A stretch of DNA of 64,000 bases, taken from the NCBI RefSeq assembly GCF_902459665.1, contig NZ_CABPSL010000002.1, positions 248,001 to 312,000 on the forward strand, given 5' to 3'. This DNA is from Pandoraea cepalis. GTDB taxonomy: Bacteria > Pseudomonadota > Gammaproteobacteria > Burkholderiales > Burkholderiaceae. Each line of letters begins with the position of its first letter. The stretch's first letter is position 1. Shown here in pieces: positions 1 to 7,450 of this stretch. The translations under genes were made by a program, and so were the position numbers. Below the pieces are notes generated by a model. That model did not search any database and was not told the origin of the DNA. It worked only from the letters and a program-made list of their open reading frames with translations.

Positions 1-37
1 GCGTACGGTGCGCGGCTGGCGGGAGTCGGCGGCGTGA
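1..37 (+). CDS. C-terminal end of an OmpR-type response regulator (partial)
   Basis: Frame 2 reads RTVRGWRESAA and stops with TGA at 35-37. Arg-Thr-Val-Arg-Gly matches the beta-hairpin that ends the winged-helix DNA-binding domain of OmpR/PhoB regulators. The stop overlaps the GTG start of the following kinase gene (GTGA, 34-37), the usual arrangement of a translationally coupled regulator-kinase operon. Only about 11 residues are visible, so the identity rests mainly on this motif and on the kinase next door. Confidence 0.5.
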   Translation, partial: RTVRGWRESAA

Positions 38-1350
38 CAATGCGTTGGCGGCTGCGCGACTCGCTCTTCGCGCGCATGGCAGGGCTGGGCATTGCCGTCC
101 TGCTGGTGATGCATCTCGTGTGGAGTGCGTTGGTTTTCTATCAGCGTCCGCGTCAGCAGGTGGACGGATTTGCGCGCGGCCTGCTCATTGCCATCCAGAG
201 CGTGGATCAACGCGCAGTGGACCCCGGCAGCCTCGCGCCGCCGCATGGCCTGCGTCGCGTGCCGCTGACGCAGGCGCCGGCGTTCGCCGATCGCGCAGAC
301 GACACACGCACCGCGCGCCTGCGCAGCGAATTGCTCGCGCGCTTGCCGGCCGGCACGCAACTGCATCTGGTCGACGAGCGCAAGCAGGGTAGTTTGTGGG
401 TCTTGCTGCCCCAACGCAGCGAGTGGATCGTCATCGGATTAGATTTGCCGCCGATGCCACCCTTCGTGCGCGAGACGGTCGGTATTCTGATCGGCGCGGT
501 ATTGCTGGCGTTGCTGGTGGCCTGGCAGATGCAGCGCCCGATTGCGCGCGTCGCGCACGCCGCGCGCGTGATCGCGCGTGGACGTCGTCCCGCCTTGTTG
601 CCCGAGCAAGGGCCGCATGAGTTGCGCGACCTCACGCACGCCTTCAACGACATGGCCAAGCGCCTGGCCGAAGCGGAGGACAATCAGGCGATCATGCTGG
701 CGGGCATTGCCCATGACCTGAAATCGCCGCTCACGCGTTTGCGTCTTCGCGCCGACTTGATCGACAGCGACAGCTCGCGCGACGGGTTTGTGCGCGACAT
801 CGCGTCCATTGACCACATCGTCCAGCAGTTCCTCGCCTACGCTCGCGACGAACCCGATACGAGTCCGCTTGTGGGCGTCGATGCGTTCTTGCGCGAACAG
901 TTTCCGGCGCAGGGGGGCGACGAAGCCACGGCGACCGAGTTGGCCGAGAGCGCGCCGCTGTTCGCCAGCCATTTGCGCGCGGGCCCGGCGTTCCAGTTGC
1001 CGCGCACGTTGCTCGACCGGGTCATGATGAATCTCGTCGACAACGCCCTCGAGCACGGCGCGCCGCCCGTGCGTCTGGCGACGTGGTGCGAGGGCGCGGT
1101 GGGCTGTATCGAGGTGAGCGACTGCGGGGAGGGGATTCCGGACGATCAGGTGGCGCTGGCGATGCGTCCGTTCGTGCGGCTCGACGCCTCGCGCGGTGGC
1201 GAGGGTCATTGCGGACTCGGTCTGTCGCTGGTGGCACGGTTGGTCGAGGGGTTGGGCGGCGCTGTGCGTCTGGAGAGGTCGCCGGACGGCGGCCTTCGTG
1301 TCACGCTGCGCTTGCCCGTGACGCCCGCACCCGGGCTTACCGGCGGCTGA
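34..1350 (+). CDS. EnvZ-like sensor histidine kinase
   Basis: This is an inner-membrane sensor kinase of 438 residues that should phosphorylate the response regulator encoded just upstream. A first membrane helix lies at about residues 13-35, followed by a periplasmic region and a second helix near 147-165. A HAMP segment comes next, then the H-box AGIAHDLKSPLTRLR with phospho-acceptor His227. The ATPase domain shows the N-box (NLVDNALEHG), the G1 box (DCGEGIPD) and the G2 box (GHCGLGLSLV). It begins with GTG inside the preceding stop codon; ATG at 40 is an alternative start. The periplasmic piece around LPAGTQL and the C-terminal FVRLD-RGG-HCGLGL pattern are shared with the kinase at 17559-18833, so the two are probably paralogues. 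The stimulus is unknown. Confidence 0.9.
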   Translation: MTMRWRLRDSLFARMAGLGIAVLLVMHLVWSALVFYQRPRQQVDGFARGLLIAIQSVDQRAVDPGSLAPPHGLRRVPLTQAPAFADRADDTRTARLRSELLARLPAGTQLHLVDERKQGSLWVLLPQRSEWIVIGLDLPPMPPFVRETVGILIGAVLLALLVAWQMQRPIARVAHAARVIARGRRPALLPEQGPHELRDLTHAFNDMAKRLAEAEDNQAIMLAGIAHDLKSPLTRLRLRADLIDSDSSRDGFVRDIASIDHIVQQFLAYARDEPDTSPLVGVDAFLREQFPAQGGDEATATELAESAPLFASHLRAGPAFQLPRTLLDRVMMNLVDNALEHGAPPVRLATWCEGAVGCIEVSDCGEGIPDDQVALAMRPFVRLDASRGGEGHCGLGLSLVARLVEGLGGAVRLERSPDGGLRVTLRLPVTPAPGLTGG

Positions 1351-1413
1351 GATGATGCCTCGGGCGGCGCGGGCGGCGTGCCGCCGCGCTGAGCCGCCAT
1401 CTCGCCAGGCGCG

Positions 1414-2334
1414 TCAGTAGACCTCCGGCACGATCATTTCATCCGGCACCGGGTGACGCATATAGTCTTCGCTGCGGGCGCGTTCGGGCAATATCACCGA
1501 CGAGCGCTCCACGTCGTGATACGGCACTTGCGCAAGCAAGTGATGCATGCAATTCAGGCGCGCGCGCTTCTTGTCGTCGGCCTGCACGACCCACCAGGGG
1601 GCTTCCGGAATGTGCGTGCGCTCGAGCATCACTTCCTTGGCGCGCGTGTAACTTTCCCAGCGACGGCGGCTTTCCAAGTCCATCGGACTGAGCTTCCATT
1701 GCTTGAGCGGGTCCTGAATCCGTGCGAGGAAGCGTGCCTCCTGTTCATCGTCCGAGATCGAGAACCAGTACTTCACGATCTGGATACCGCTGCGAACGAG
1801 CATCTTCTCGAACTCGGGCACCGAGCGGAAGAATTCTTCGTATTCGCTCTCGGTGCAGAACCCCATCACGTGCTCCACGCCGGCGCGGTTATACCAGCTG
1901 CGGTCGAACAGCACGATTTCGCCGGCGGCGGGCAGATGCTGAACGTAGCGCTGGAAATACCACTGCGTGCGTTCGCGGTCGTTCGGGGCGGGCAGGGCGG
2001 CCACGCGGCACACGCGAGGGTTCAGCCGTTGGGTGATGCGCTTGATCGCGCCGCCCTTGCCGGCCGCATCGCGGCCTTCGAAGATCACCACGAGCCGGTG
2101 GCGGCTGCGGATCACCCAATCCTGCAATTTGACGAGTTCGCCCTGCAGACGAAACAGTTCGCTGAAATAGTGCAGGCGGTCGCTGCGGGCCTCGGCGCTC
2201 AGGTCATTCAGCCCGGGCAGACGAAGATCGTCGATCTCCATCTCGATCTCTTCATCGTAGCTGTCGATCAGGTCATCCTGGAGGCGGCGCGCAAGCGAGG
2301 CGTCGCGGTCGGCATCGGAATCGAATTGGGTCAT
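1414..2334 (-). CDS. ppk2: polyphosphate kinase 2 family protein
   Basis: The PPK2 family transfers phosphate between inorganic polyphosphate and nucleoside di- or monophosphates in the cytoplasm. The 306-residue protein has the family's Walker A loop, GRDAAGKGG, at about residues 87-95. A Walker B-like FDRSWYNRAGVEHVMGF begins near residue 143. The lid region with paired arginines (LESRRRWESY) is also present. Length and the acidic N-terminal helix are typical of single-domain PPK2 enzymes of about 300 residues. The sequence alone does not settle whether it prefers GDP, ADP or AMP. It stands alone, convergent with the upstream kinase gene, with 63 bases between their stop codons. Confidence 0.9.
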   Translation of the reverse strand: MTQFDSDADRDASLARRLQDDLIDSYDEEIEMEIDDLRLPGLNDLSAEARSDRLHYFSELFRLQGELVKLQDWVIRSRHRLVVIFEGRDAAGKGGAIKRITQRLNPRVCRVAALPAPNDRERTQWYFQRYVQHLPAAGEIVLFDRSWYNRAGVEHVMGFCTESEYEEFFRSVPEFEKMLVRSGIQIVKYWFSISDDEQEARFLARIQDPLKQWKLSPMDLESRRRWESYTRAKEVMLERTHIPEAPWWVVQADDKKRARLNCMHHLLAQVPYHDVERSSVILPERARSEDYMRHPVPDEMIVPEVY

Positions 2335-2666
2335 GGCGACGATCTCTTACGGACCAAAAAAATACGGAAGGCACCCGTCCAGCGTGGGTGAAGACAGGCC
2401 GGCACACGGCGTAGTCCCGCGTGCAGGGCGCACCCGAGAGTGAGCCAAAGTCTGCGACGATTTTATGACATTAGCATGGCGTGGACGAACGCCGCGCCGA
2501 GGCGTTTGCGTTCCGCCTCGCCCAGCGGGCGAAAGCGGCGTTGACAGGTGGTGTGCGAGGTGTGTGCGTTGTCACAAAAAAGCCATGTGACGGGGCCATG
2601 ATGTCAGGTCGGCCCGCGCTGAGGCACGGGTCACGTCGCCCCCACTTTCGCCTACACACCGCGCGC
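2335..2666. other. intergenic region between divergent ppk2 and zntB-like genes
   Basis: These 332 bases separate two divergent genes and must contain both promoters. An open frame upstream of the zntB-like start continues to 2481, but it lacks family similarity and a ribosome binding site, so I read it as non-coding. I found no clear sigma-70 pair, repeat or hairpin with a T-run. Confidence 0.4.
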
Positions 2667-3683
2667 ATGTTCGCCGACTTGGTTCACAACGCTTATGGCT
2701 GCGATCAGGCGGGTCTGATCTATGGCTATCGATTCACCGACGGCACCTCGCCTGAGCCCATCGATTCGGGCGAGGCCCTCGCGTGGCTGGCGCAGGGCGA
2801 GCGTGCGCCCGGCTTCCTGTGGCTGCATTTCAACTTCGCGCATGCCGCGTGCGAGCGGTGGCTGCAGCAGCATCTGCGCTTGCCGGACGAATTCTACGAG
2901 CATCTGAGCGAAGGTTCGCGCTCCACGCGCATCGAGCATTCCGACGACTGGCTGCTGGCCGTCATCAACGATGTGATTTTCGCGTTCGACATCGCGCAGT
3001 CGGAGATTTCAACGCTGCGTGTCGCGGCCAATGCCCGGCTGCTGGTCACGGGCCGGGTGAAGCCGCTGCGATCCATCGATAAGTTGCGCGCATCGGTCAA
3101 ACGTGGCGAAGCCTTCCGTTCGCCGCTGGCGTTGCTGGTGCATCTGCTGCGCGATCAGGCGGATGTGCTCGAACGCATCGTGCGCGAGACGAGCGGGCGC
3201 GTGGATACGGTCGAAGACCGGCTATTGCAGCAGCGTATCGAGAGCAATCGCGCCGATCTGGGGTCGTTGCGCCGGGTGCTCGTGCGCTTGCAGCGATTGC
3301 TGGCACCGGAGCCGGCGGCGCTTTTTCGTCTGCTGAGCCGTCCTCCGCCCTGGGGGCATGTCGAGGACGTGCAGGAGTTTCGTCAGGCAACCGAAGAATT
3401 TGCCGTCGTGCTCAATGACTTGTCGGCCTTGCTGGAGCGAATCAAGCTGCTGCAGGAAGAGATTGCGGCAATGGTCAGCGAGCGCACCGAGCGCACGATC
3501 TACACGCTCACCGTCGTGACCGTGCTCGCCTTGCCCATCAACATCGTGGCGGGCTTCTTCGGCATGAACGTGGGCGGTATACCGCTGGCGGATCACCCTC
3601 ACGGCTTCTGGGTTCTGGTCGCGATTGTCGCCACGGGGACCGCCGCCGCCGGCGGATGGGCGTTTCGGCGGCGGCCGGATTGA
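2667..3683 (+). CDS. CorA/ZntB-family divalent cation transporter
   Basis: This inner-membrane protein of the CorA metal-ion transporter superfamily most resembles the zinc transporter ZntB. Starting from ATG 2667 (MFADLVHNAYGCDQ) it has 338 residues, close to the roughly 330 of ZntB. A long cytoplasmic domain rich in helices precedes two C-terminal membrane segments. The signature GMN tripeptide, residues 299-301 in FFGMNVGG, ends the first of these. The second follows as FWVLVAIVATGTAAAGGWAF. The short basic tail RRRPD is cytoplasmic in the family. The open frame extends upstream to 2481, but that part has no family similarity and I leave it out. Whether it carries Zn, Mg, Ni or Co cannot be read from the sequence. 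Confidence 0.87.
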   Translation: MFADLVHNAYGCDQAGLIYGYRFTDGTSPEPIDSGEALAWLAQGERAPGFLWLHFNFAHAACERWLQQHLRLPDEFYEHLSEGSRSTRIEHSDDWLLAVINDVIFAFDIAQSEISTLRVAANARLLVTGRVKPLRSIDKLRASVKRGEAFRSPLALLVHLLRDQADVLERIVRETSGRVDTVEDRLLQQRIESNRADLGSLRRVLVRLQRLLAPEPAALFRLLSRPPPWGHVEDVQEFRQATEEFAVVLNDLSALLERIKLLQEEIAAMVSERTERTIYTLTVVTVLALPINIVAGFFGMNVGGIPLADHPHGFWVLVAIVATGTAAAGGWAFRRRPD

Positions 3684-3720
3684 TGGTGTCACGTCGAACC
3701 GCGACGCCAACACGGGCGGC

Positions 3721-4137
3721 TCATTGACCGTCCGGCGCGGCTTGAATCATCTTCCATCCGTTGCCGGCCGGGTCGCGAAAGCCCGCGTCGACACTGCCGT
3801 AGCGCTCGACCGGCGCCTGCGTGAACTCGACGCCGCCGGCTTTCAGTCTGGCGTAGCTTTCCTGGCAGTCCGATACGTGAAGTACCAGTGGCGGCATGGC
3901 GCCCTTGGCGACCATCGCCCGCAACGTTTGCGCGGTCGCGTCGTCGTGGATGGGCGGGCCAGGGGTGAACAGGCCGAGCTGGAACGAGGGCTGGTCCGGA
4001 TGCTGGACTGTCAGCCAACGGTACGGCCCGTTGCGCACGTCTGTGTGAACACGGAATCCGAGCTTCTCGACGTAAAACGCGAGGGCTTCATCCTGATCGT
4101 CGACGTACACACCGACCACTTGAATGCCTGGCTTCAT
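3721..4137 (-). CDS. VOC-family (glyoxalase/bleomycin-resistance fold) protein
   Basis: This is a small cytoplasmic protein of 138 residues with the vicinal oxygen chelate fold. The N-terminal half starts GIQVVGVYVDDQDEALAFYVEKLGF, and the C-terminal half contains FRDPAGNGWKMIQ, the usual F-x-DPxGN-x-W/I ending. Start ATG at 4137 is preceded by an excellent ribosome binding site (GGAGGTCTT). It overlaps the stop of the AraC-type gene by four bases (ATGA), so the two are co-transcribed. The longer open frame reaching 4638 is a shadow of that regulator. The family includes glyoxalases, dioxygenases and drug-binding proteins; the substrate here is unknown. Confidence 0.87.
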   Translation of the reverse strand: MKPGIQVVGVYVDDQDEALAFYVEKLGFRVHTDVRNGPYRWLTVQHPDQPSFQLGLFTPGPPIHDDATAQTLRAMVAKGAMPPLVLHVSDCQESYARLKAGGVEFTQAPVERYGSVDAGFRDPAGNGWKMIQAAPDGQ

Positions 4138-4691
4138 AAGACCTCCTTGGTTGATGGAGGGACTGTACCTTGGCTTGCGCGGCGGCGCTTCTCCAAAACT
4201 GCGATCTTGAGATCGGGCCGCTGCGCCGCTTTCAGGACGCATGCGGGAACACGATCCAGGCAGTTGGGCGCGGTGGTCCGCGCCGACTGTCGGACAGCGC
4301 TCGGGCTTTGTCCATTGATGTCGCGAAAGATGCGGCCGAACGTGCCTACGCTCTCCCAGCCGGTGGCGAAGGCAATGTCGGTGATGCTCAGATCGGTGTC
4401 GCGCAACAGCGTGTTGGCCTGCTCGATGCGCCGTGTCAGCAGGTAGCGATGCGGAGGAATACCGAAGGCTCGCTTGAACGAGCGCGCGAAGTGCGCTTCG
4501 GAAGTGCCGCTGACCGCGGCCAGACGTTTGACGGGCCAGGCCTCGTGCGAGGCCGAGTCCATGCGGTCTTTGGCGCGCAGCAAACGCCGCAGCAAGGCCG
4601 GGTCTTCCAACGGCGCGGTGTCGGCCGATTCGGCGCACGGGGCCGAAGACGGAGCTGGCATCGAGTCACGACGGCATTCGCGAGGGGCCAT
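4134..4691 (-). CDS. AraC-family transcriptional regulator
   Basis: This is a DNA-binding regulator with the two helix-turn-helix motifs of AraC proteins in its central part. The first is VKRLAAVSGTSEAHFARSFK; the second runs LSITDIAFATGWESVGTFGR and is followed by FRDINGQSPSAVR, the typical end of the domain. The protein has 185 residues from ATG 4691, with an alternative GTG at 4706, and no ligand-binding domain before the DNA-binding unit. About 50 residues of low-complexity tail follow it, unusual because AraC domains mostly end the protein. It directly precedes and overlaps the VOC gene, which it may regulate. Confidence 0.87.
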   Translation of the reverse strand: MAPRECRRDSMPAPSSAPCAESADTAPLEDPALLRRLLRAKDRMDSASHEAWPVKRLAAVSGTSEAHFARSFKRAFGIPPHRYLLTRRIEQANTLLRDTDLSITDIAFATGWESVGTFGRIFRDINGQSPSAVRQSARTTAPNCLDRVPACVLKAAQRPDLKIAVLEKRRRASQGTVPPSTKEVL

Positions 4692-4789
4692 GAGTTCCAA
4701 CGGCACAGACGAGATCCGCCTAGTTTAGGCGAAACACGGGGCGTCGTAGCGACGGACTCGACGATCGACGTGCGGCCCACGACGGCCAG

Positions 4790-6076
4790 TCAGCGCGACA
4801 GGCGCATGCCTTTGACGCCAGGCACGCGATCCAGCGCGGCCAACACATCTTCCGGGCGAATCTCCCGCGTGCACTCGAACGCGCGCGGCGTGTCGCGATG
4901 CCGTGGGCACCAGTGAAAGTCGTCGTGGTTGAAGCGCAGCGCCGGGTCGTGCCAGCAGCCGGTGCAGACGTCGCGCGCACTCACCCGGTAGGGCGTGGCG
5001 AACTCGTTGTGCGGCAGGGTGAAACCCGAGATCAGCACCGTGGGCGTGCCCATCGTCCAAGCGAGCCACGACAGTCCGCTCGACAAGCCGATAAAGGCAC
5101 TCGCGTGCATCAGCCAGCGCGCGCGTTCGGTCAACGGCAGGTCGCCCGTGGCATCGATCGCGCCCGCCGGGATCGACTGCCAGAAATCCCCCTTGCCGTG
5201 CCGCGCCTTTTGATCGATGCACACGACCTGCATACCGCGTTCTCGCAGTCCGGCCACCACCGCATCCCATCCCCCCGGCCGATTCCAGTATTTGCATTGC
5301 GCGGTGCTTTGCACGGCGATGCAGACGTAAGGTGCCGCCATCGGCCGCGACGCGTCCGGCAGCACCGTCTTCGCGCGCGCCTCGGCATCGTCTACGCCAA
5401 GAATGTGCGCCGCGGTGCGATGTAGCCCTGTCGCGCGGAAGTCGCGCGGTTGTTTCACGCGTGCCACGTCGTCGAAAAACAGGCCGATGTTGTACGTCGC
5501 GTAATACTTGCGTCGCTCCACCTTGTCCTGCGCGACGAAATCGACGTCCGGATACGCGTCGCGGAACAGCGACGCCACGGCCGAGGTGACGACACAGGCC
5601 AGACGGCACCCGTGCACTTGTGCAAAACGCAGCGCATAAGGCAGCCAGCCGAGCACATCGCCCAGGGCGGCCAATGGAAACTGGACCAGTACCGCCTGCT
5701 CGCGCGCATCGTAACGATGCGCAAAGACCTCCACGTCGTTCAGCCAGATCGTGATGCCATAGCGCACAAAATACTTGGCCGGGCTGCGCACGACCCCCGA
5801 GGAGAGGGAGACATCGGCCAGCGTGCTGTCGTCTCGCAGGTCGCTGATCCGCACGCGCCACGGCAGCGGCTGACCGAAATCGGGAATGACCACGCGTGCG
5901 CCGTCATTGAAGTCGAAGCGCAGGCCGGCCGGGCCGACTTGCGTGGGCAGCAGGGCCGGCGACAGGAAAATCTGGTGCGGTGAGGGCGCAAACGGCGTGA
6001 CTGCCGGCGAAGGGTCGGCGGGTGCAGTATCGGAGTGAGGCGGGGCGGGCATGGCATGGGTCATGCCCGACACCAT
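4790..6076 (-). CDS. autotransporter O-heptosyltransferase-like glycosyltransferase (TibC/Aah/BAHT type)
   Basis: The protein has 428 residues. Proteins of the bacterial autotransporter heptosyltransferase (BAHT) family move ADP-heptose onto serines of strand-loop-strand autotransporter passengers in the cytoplasm. Here an N-terminal beta-rich domain (residues about 35-120) precedes a GT-B-like part. That part contains QSTAQCKYWNRPGGW and HASAFIGLSSGLSWLAWTMGTP, the latter resembling the nucleotide-sugar site of GT9 heptosyltransferases. Near the C-terminus four cysteines at 371, 374, 390 and 402 form C-x2-C-x15-C-x11-C, which fits the iron-binding finger described for TibC. No autotransporter lies in the window, so its substrate must be encoded elsewhere or the enzyme has another role. 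A LysR gene lies upstream on the same strand, 206 bases away. Confidence 0.77.
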   Translation of the reverse strand: MVSGMTHAMPAPPHSDTAPADPSPAVTPFAPSPHQIFLSPALLPTQVGPAGLRFDFNDGARVVIPDFGQPLPWRVRISDLRDDSTLADVSLSSGVVRSPAKYFVRYGITIWLNDVEVFAHRYDAREQAVLVQFPLAALGDVLGWLPYALRFAQVHGCRLACVVTSAVASLFRDAYPDVDFVAQDKVERRKYYATYNIGLFFDDVARVKQPRDFRATGLHRTAAHILGVDDAEARAKTVLPDASRPMAAPYVCIAVQSTAQCKYWNRPGGWDAVVAGLRERGMQVVCIDQKARHGKGDFWQSIPAGAIDATGDLPLTERARWLMHASAFIGLSSGLSWLAWTMGTPTVLISGFTLPHNEFATPYRVSARDVCTGCWHDPALRFNHDDFHWCPRHRDTPRAFECTREIRPEDVLAALDRVPGVKGMRLSR

Positions 6077-6282
6077 ACGCCGGACATAGCGCGAGCGATT
6101 GCGCGGCGAACGAGCGGAAAAGGGTCTATTTCTGGAAATTGGCTGGTTTTGGCGTCCAAAGGCCTTTCAGACCCTTTCGGTAATCCGTCCGGCAACGGGC
6201 CCGCAGACCCATTCGACGACGCCAAGCCCGGTCCATGGCGCCACTCGAACGCAACCGTAACCGGGGCCGCAGCGGCAAACGC

Positions 6283-7254
6283 TCATGCGGCGCCAGCCAC
6301 CACCTGGTACTGCGCGCGCAGCGCCTGCGTGAACAGACGATGCGTCTCGCGCGGATTTTCCCGGCGCGTGAACATCGCCACCGGCGGCAGCGTCCATGTG
6401 AGCGACCAGGGCACGATCGCCACGCCGGCGATACGCACCAGCTCCTCGGCAATGTCTGCCGGCAACAGCGACACCGCGCGCTCGCTGCTGGCGAGCAACT
6501 CCCCCGTCAGGCGCGACGAAAAGCTCTCGACCACCGGCACCGGCGGTACCACGCCCGCGTGCAGGAACAGATCGGATAACTGGTCGCGCATTGGTGTGTG
6601 GGGCGCGCCCATCACCCAGTCGAGTTCGGCGAGCTGCGCCCACACCGGGGCGCTTCGTCCGAGCCGGGCGGCCAGACGGCGGTTGGCGACAACGCGCGGC
6701 ATCTGGTGATGCAGCACTTCGAATTGCACCTGTGTCAGGTCGAGGCCGGCGCCCGCGCGTCCGATCACCACGTCGAGCGAGTGGTCGCGCAGTTGCGCCA
6801 TCAGCGATTCGCTGGTGCCTTCATGGAGGGTGACGGTCAGTCGCTGGGGGATCTCGGCGAGCGTTTGCTGAATCGCGGCCGCCAGCGTCTTGCCGGAGAT
6901 GTAGGGAATCACGCCCACCTGCAGTCGCGCCGCGTGTCCGGCCATCACGGCCTCGATGTCGCGGGTCAGGTGATCCAGGTCGTGCACCATCGCCTGCGCA
7001 CGGGCGAGAACGACGTCGCCGAGCGGCGTGGGCGTCATGCCGCGCGGCGTGCGGTCGAACAGCGGGCCACCGAGCATGCTTTCCAGCTCCGCGAGGGCAC
7101 TGGTGACCGCCGGCTGACTCGTCGCCATATGTTCGGCCACTCGCGTGAGCGAGCCGTGCTGCTGAATTTGCAGCAGCAGCACGAGATGACGCATCTTGAG
7201 CCGAGTGGTCAACCGCCGGACCACTTCCCCCGTGTCGAAAGGCACCGCCCCCAT
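6283..7254 (-). CDS. LysR-family transcriptional regulator (GbpR/CbL-like)
   Basis: The N-terminal winged helix reads LKMRHLVLLLQIQQHGSLTR with the recognition region TSQPAVTSALAELE. A substrate-binding domain of two periplasmic-binding-protein-like lobes follows. The RLKMRHL opening is characteristic of the GbpR/PcaQ branch of LysR proteins, which often control sugar-acid or aromatic catabolism. I start at ATG 7254, preceded by a GGGGA stretch, giving 323 residues; the frame also has ATG at 7317, adding 21 residues without similarity. It is divergent from maeB with about 200 bases between, so it may regulate itself and possibly maeB, though LysR targets cannot be proved by position. Confidence 0.87.
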   Translation of the reverse strand: MGAVPFDTGEVVRRLTTRLKMRHLVLLLQIQQHGSLTRVAEHMATSQPAVTSALAELESMLGGPLFDRTPRGMTPTPLGDVVLARAQAMVHDLDHLTRDIEAVMAGHAARLQVGVIPYISGKTLAAAIQQTLAEIPQRLTVTLHEGTSESLMAQLRDHSLDVVIGRAGAGLDLTQVQFEVLHHQMPRVVANRRLAARLGRSAPVWAQLAELDWVMGAPHTPMRDQLSDLFLHAGVVPPVPVVESFSSRLTGELLASSERAVSLLPADIAEELVRIAGVAIVPWSLTWTLPPVAMFTRRENPRETHRLFTQALRAQYQVVAGAA

Positions 7255-7450
7255 CTGTCCCCAATCCCCTGAAACCCCCGATGCTCCGGGCTTATAACGA
7301 AAACATGATGCCCCCATAGTAATTCAGAATCGTCCCCCGCTGGCGGCTGCCTAGAATGGCCTCACCTCTGATGCGCCAGGTCGGTAACCGTCTCCAGAAT
7401 GGTCCGCGGCGCAAGGCAGAGCCGAGACATCGACCGAGGACGACACCCCC

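Noticed and set aside
2481..2666. N-terminal extension of the ZntB-like protein
   Set aside because: The extra 62 residues are Arg/Gly-rich without similarity; ATG 2667 gives the normal family length.
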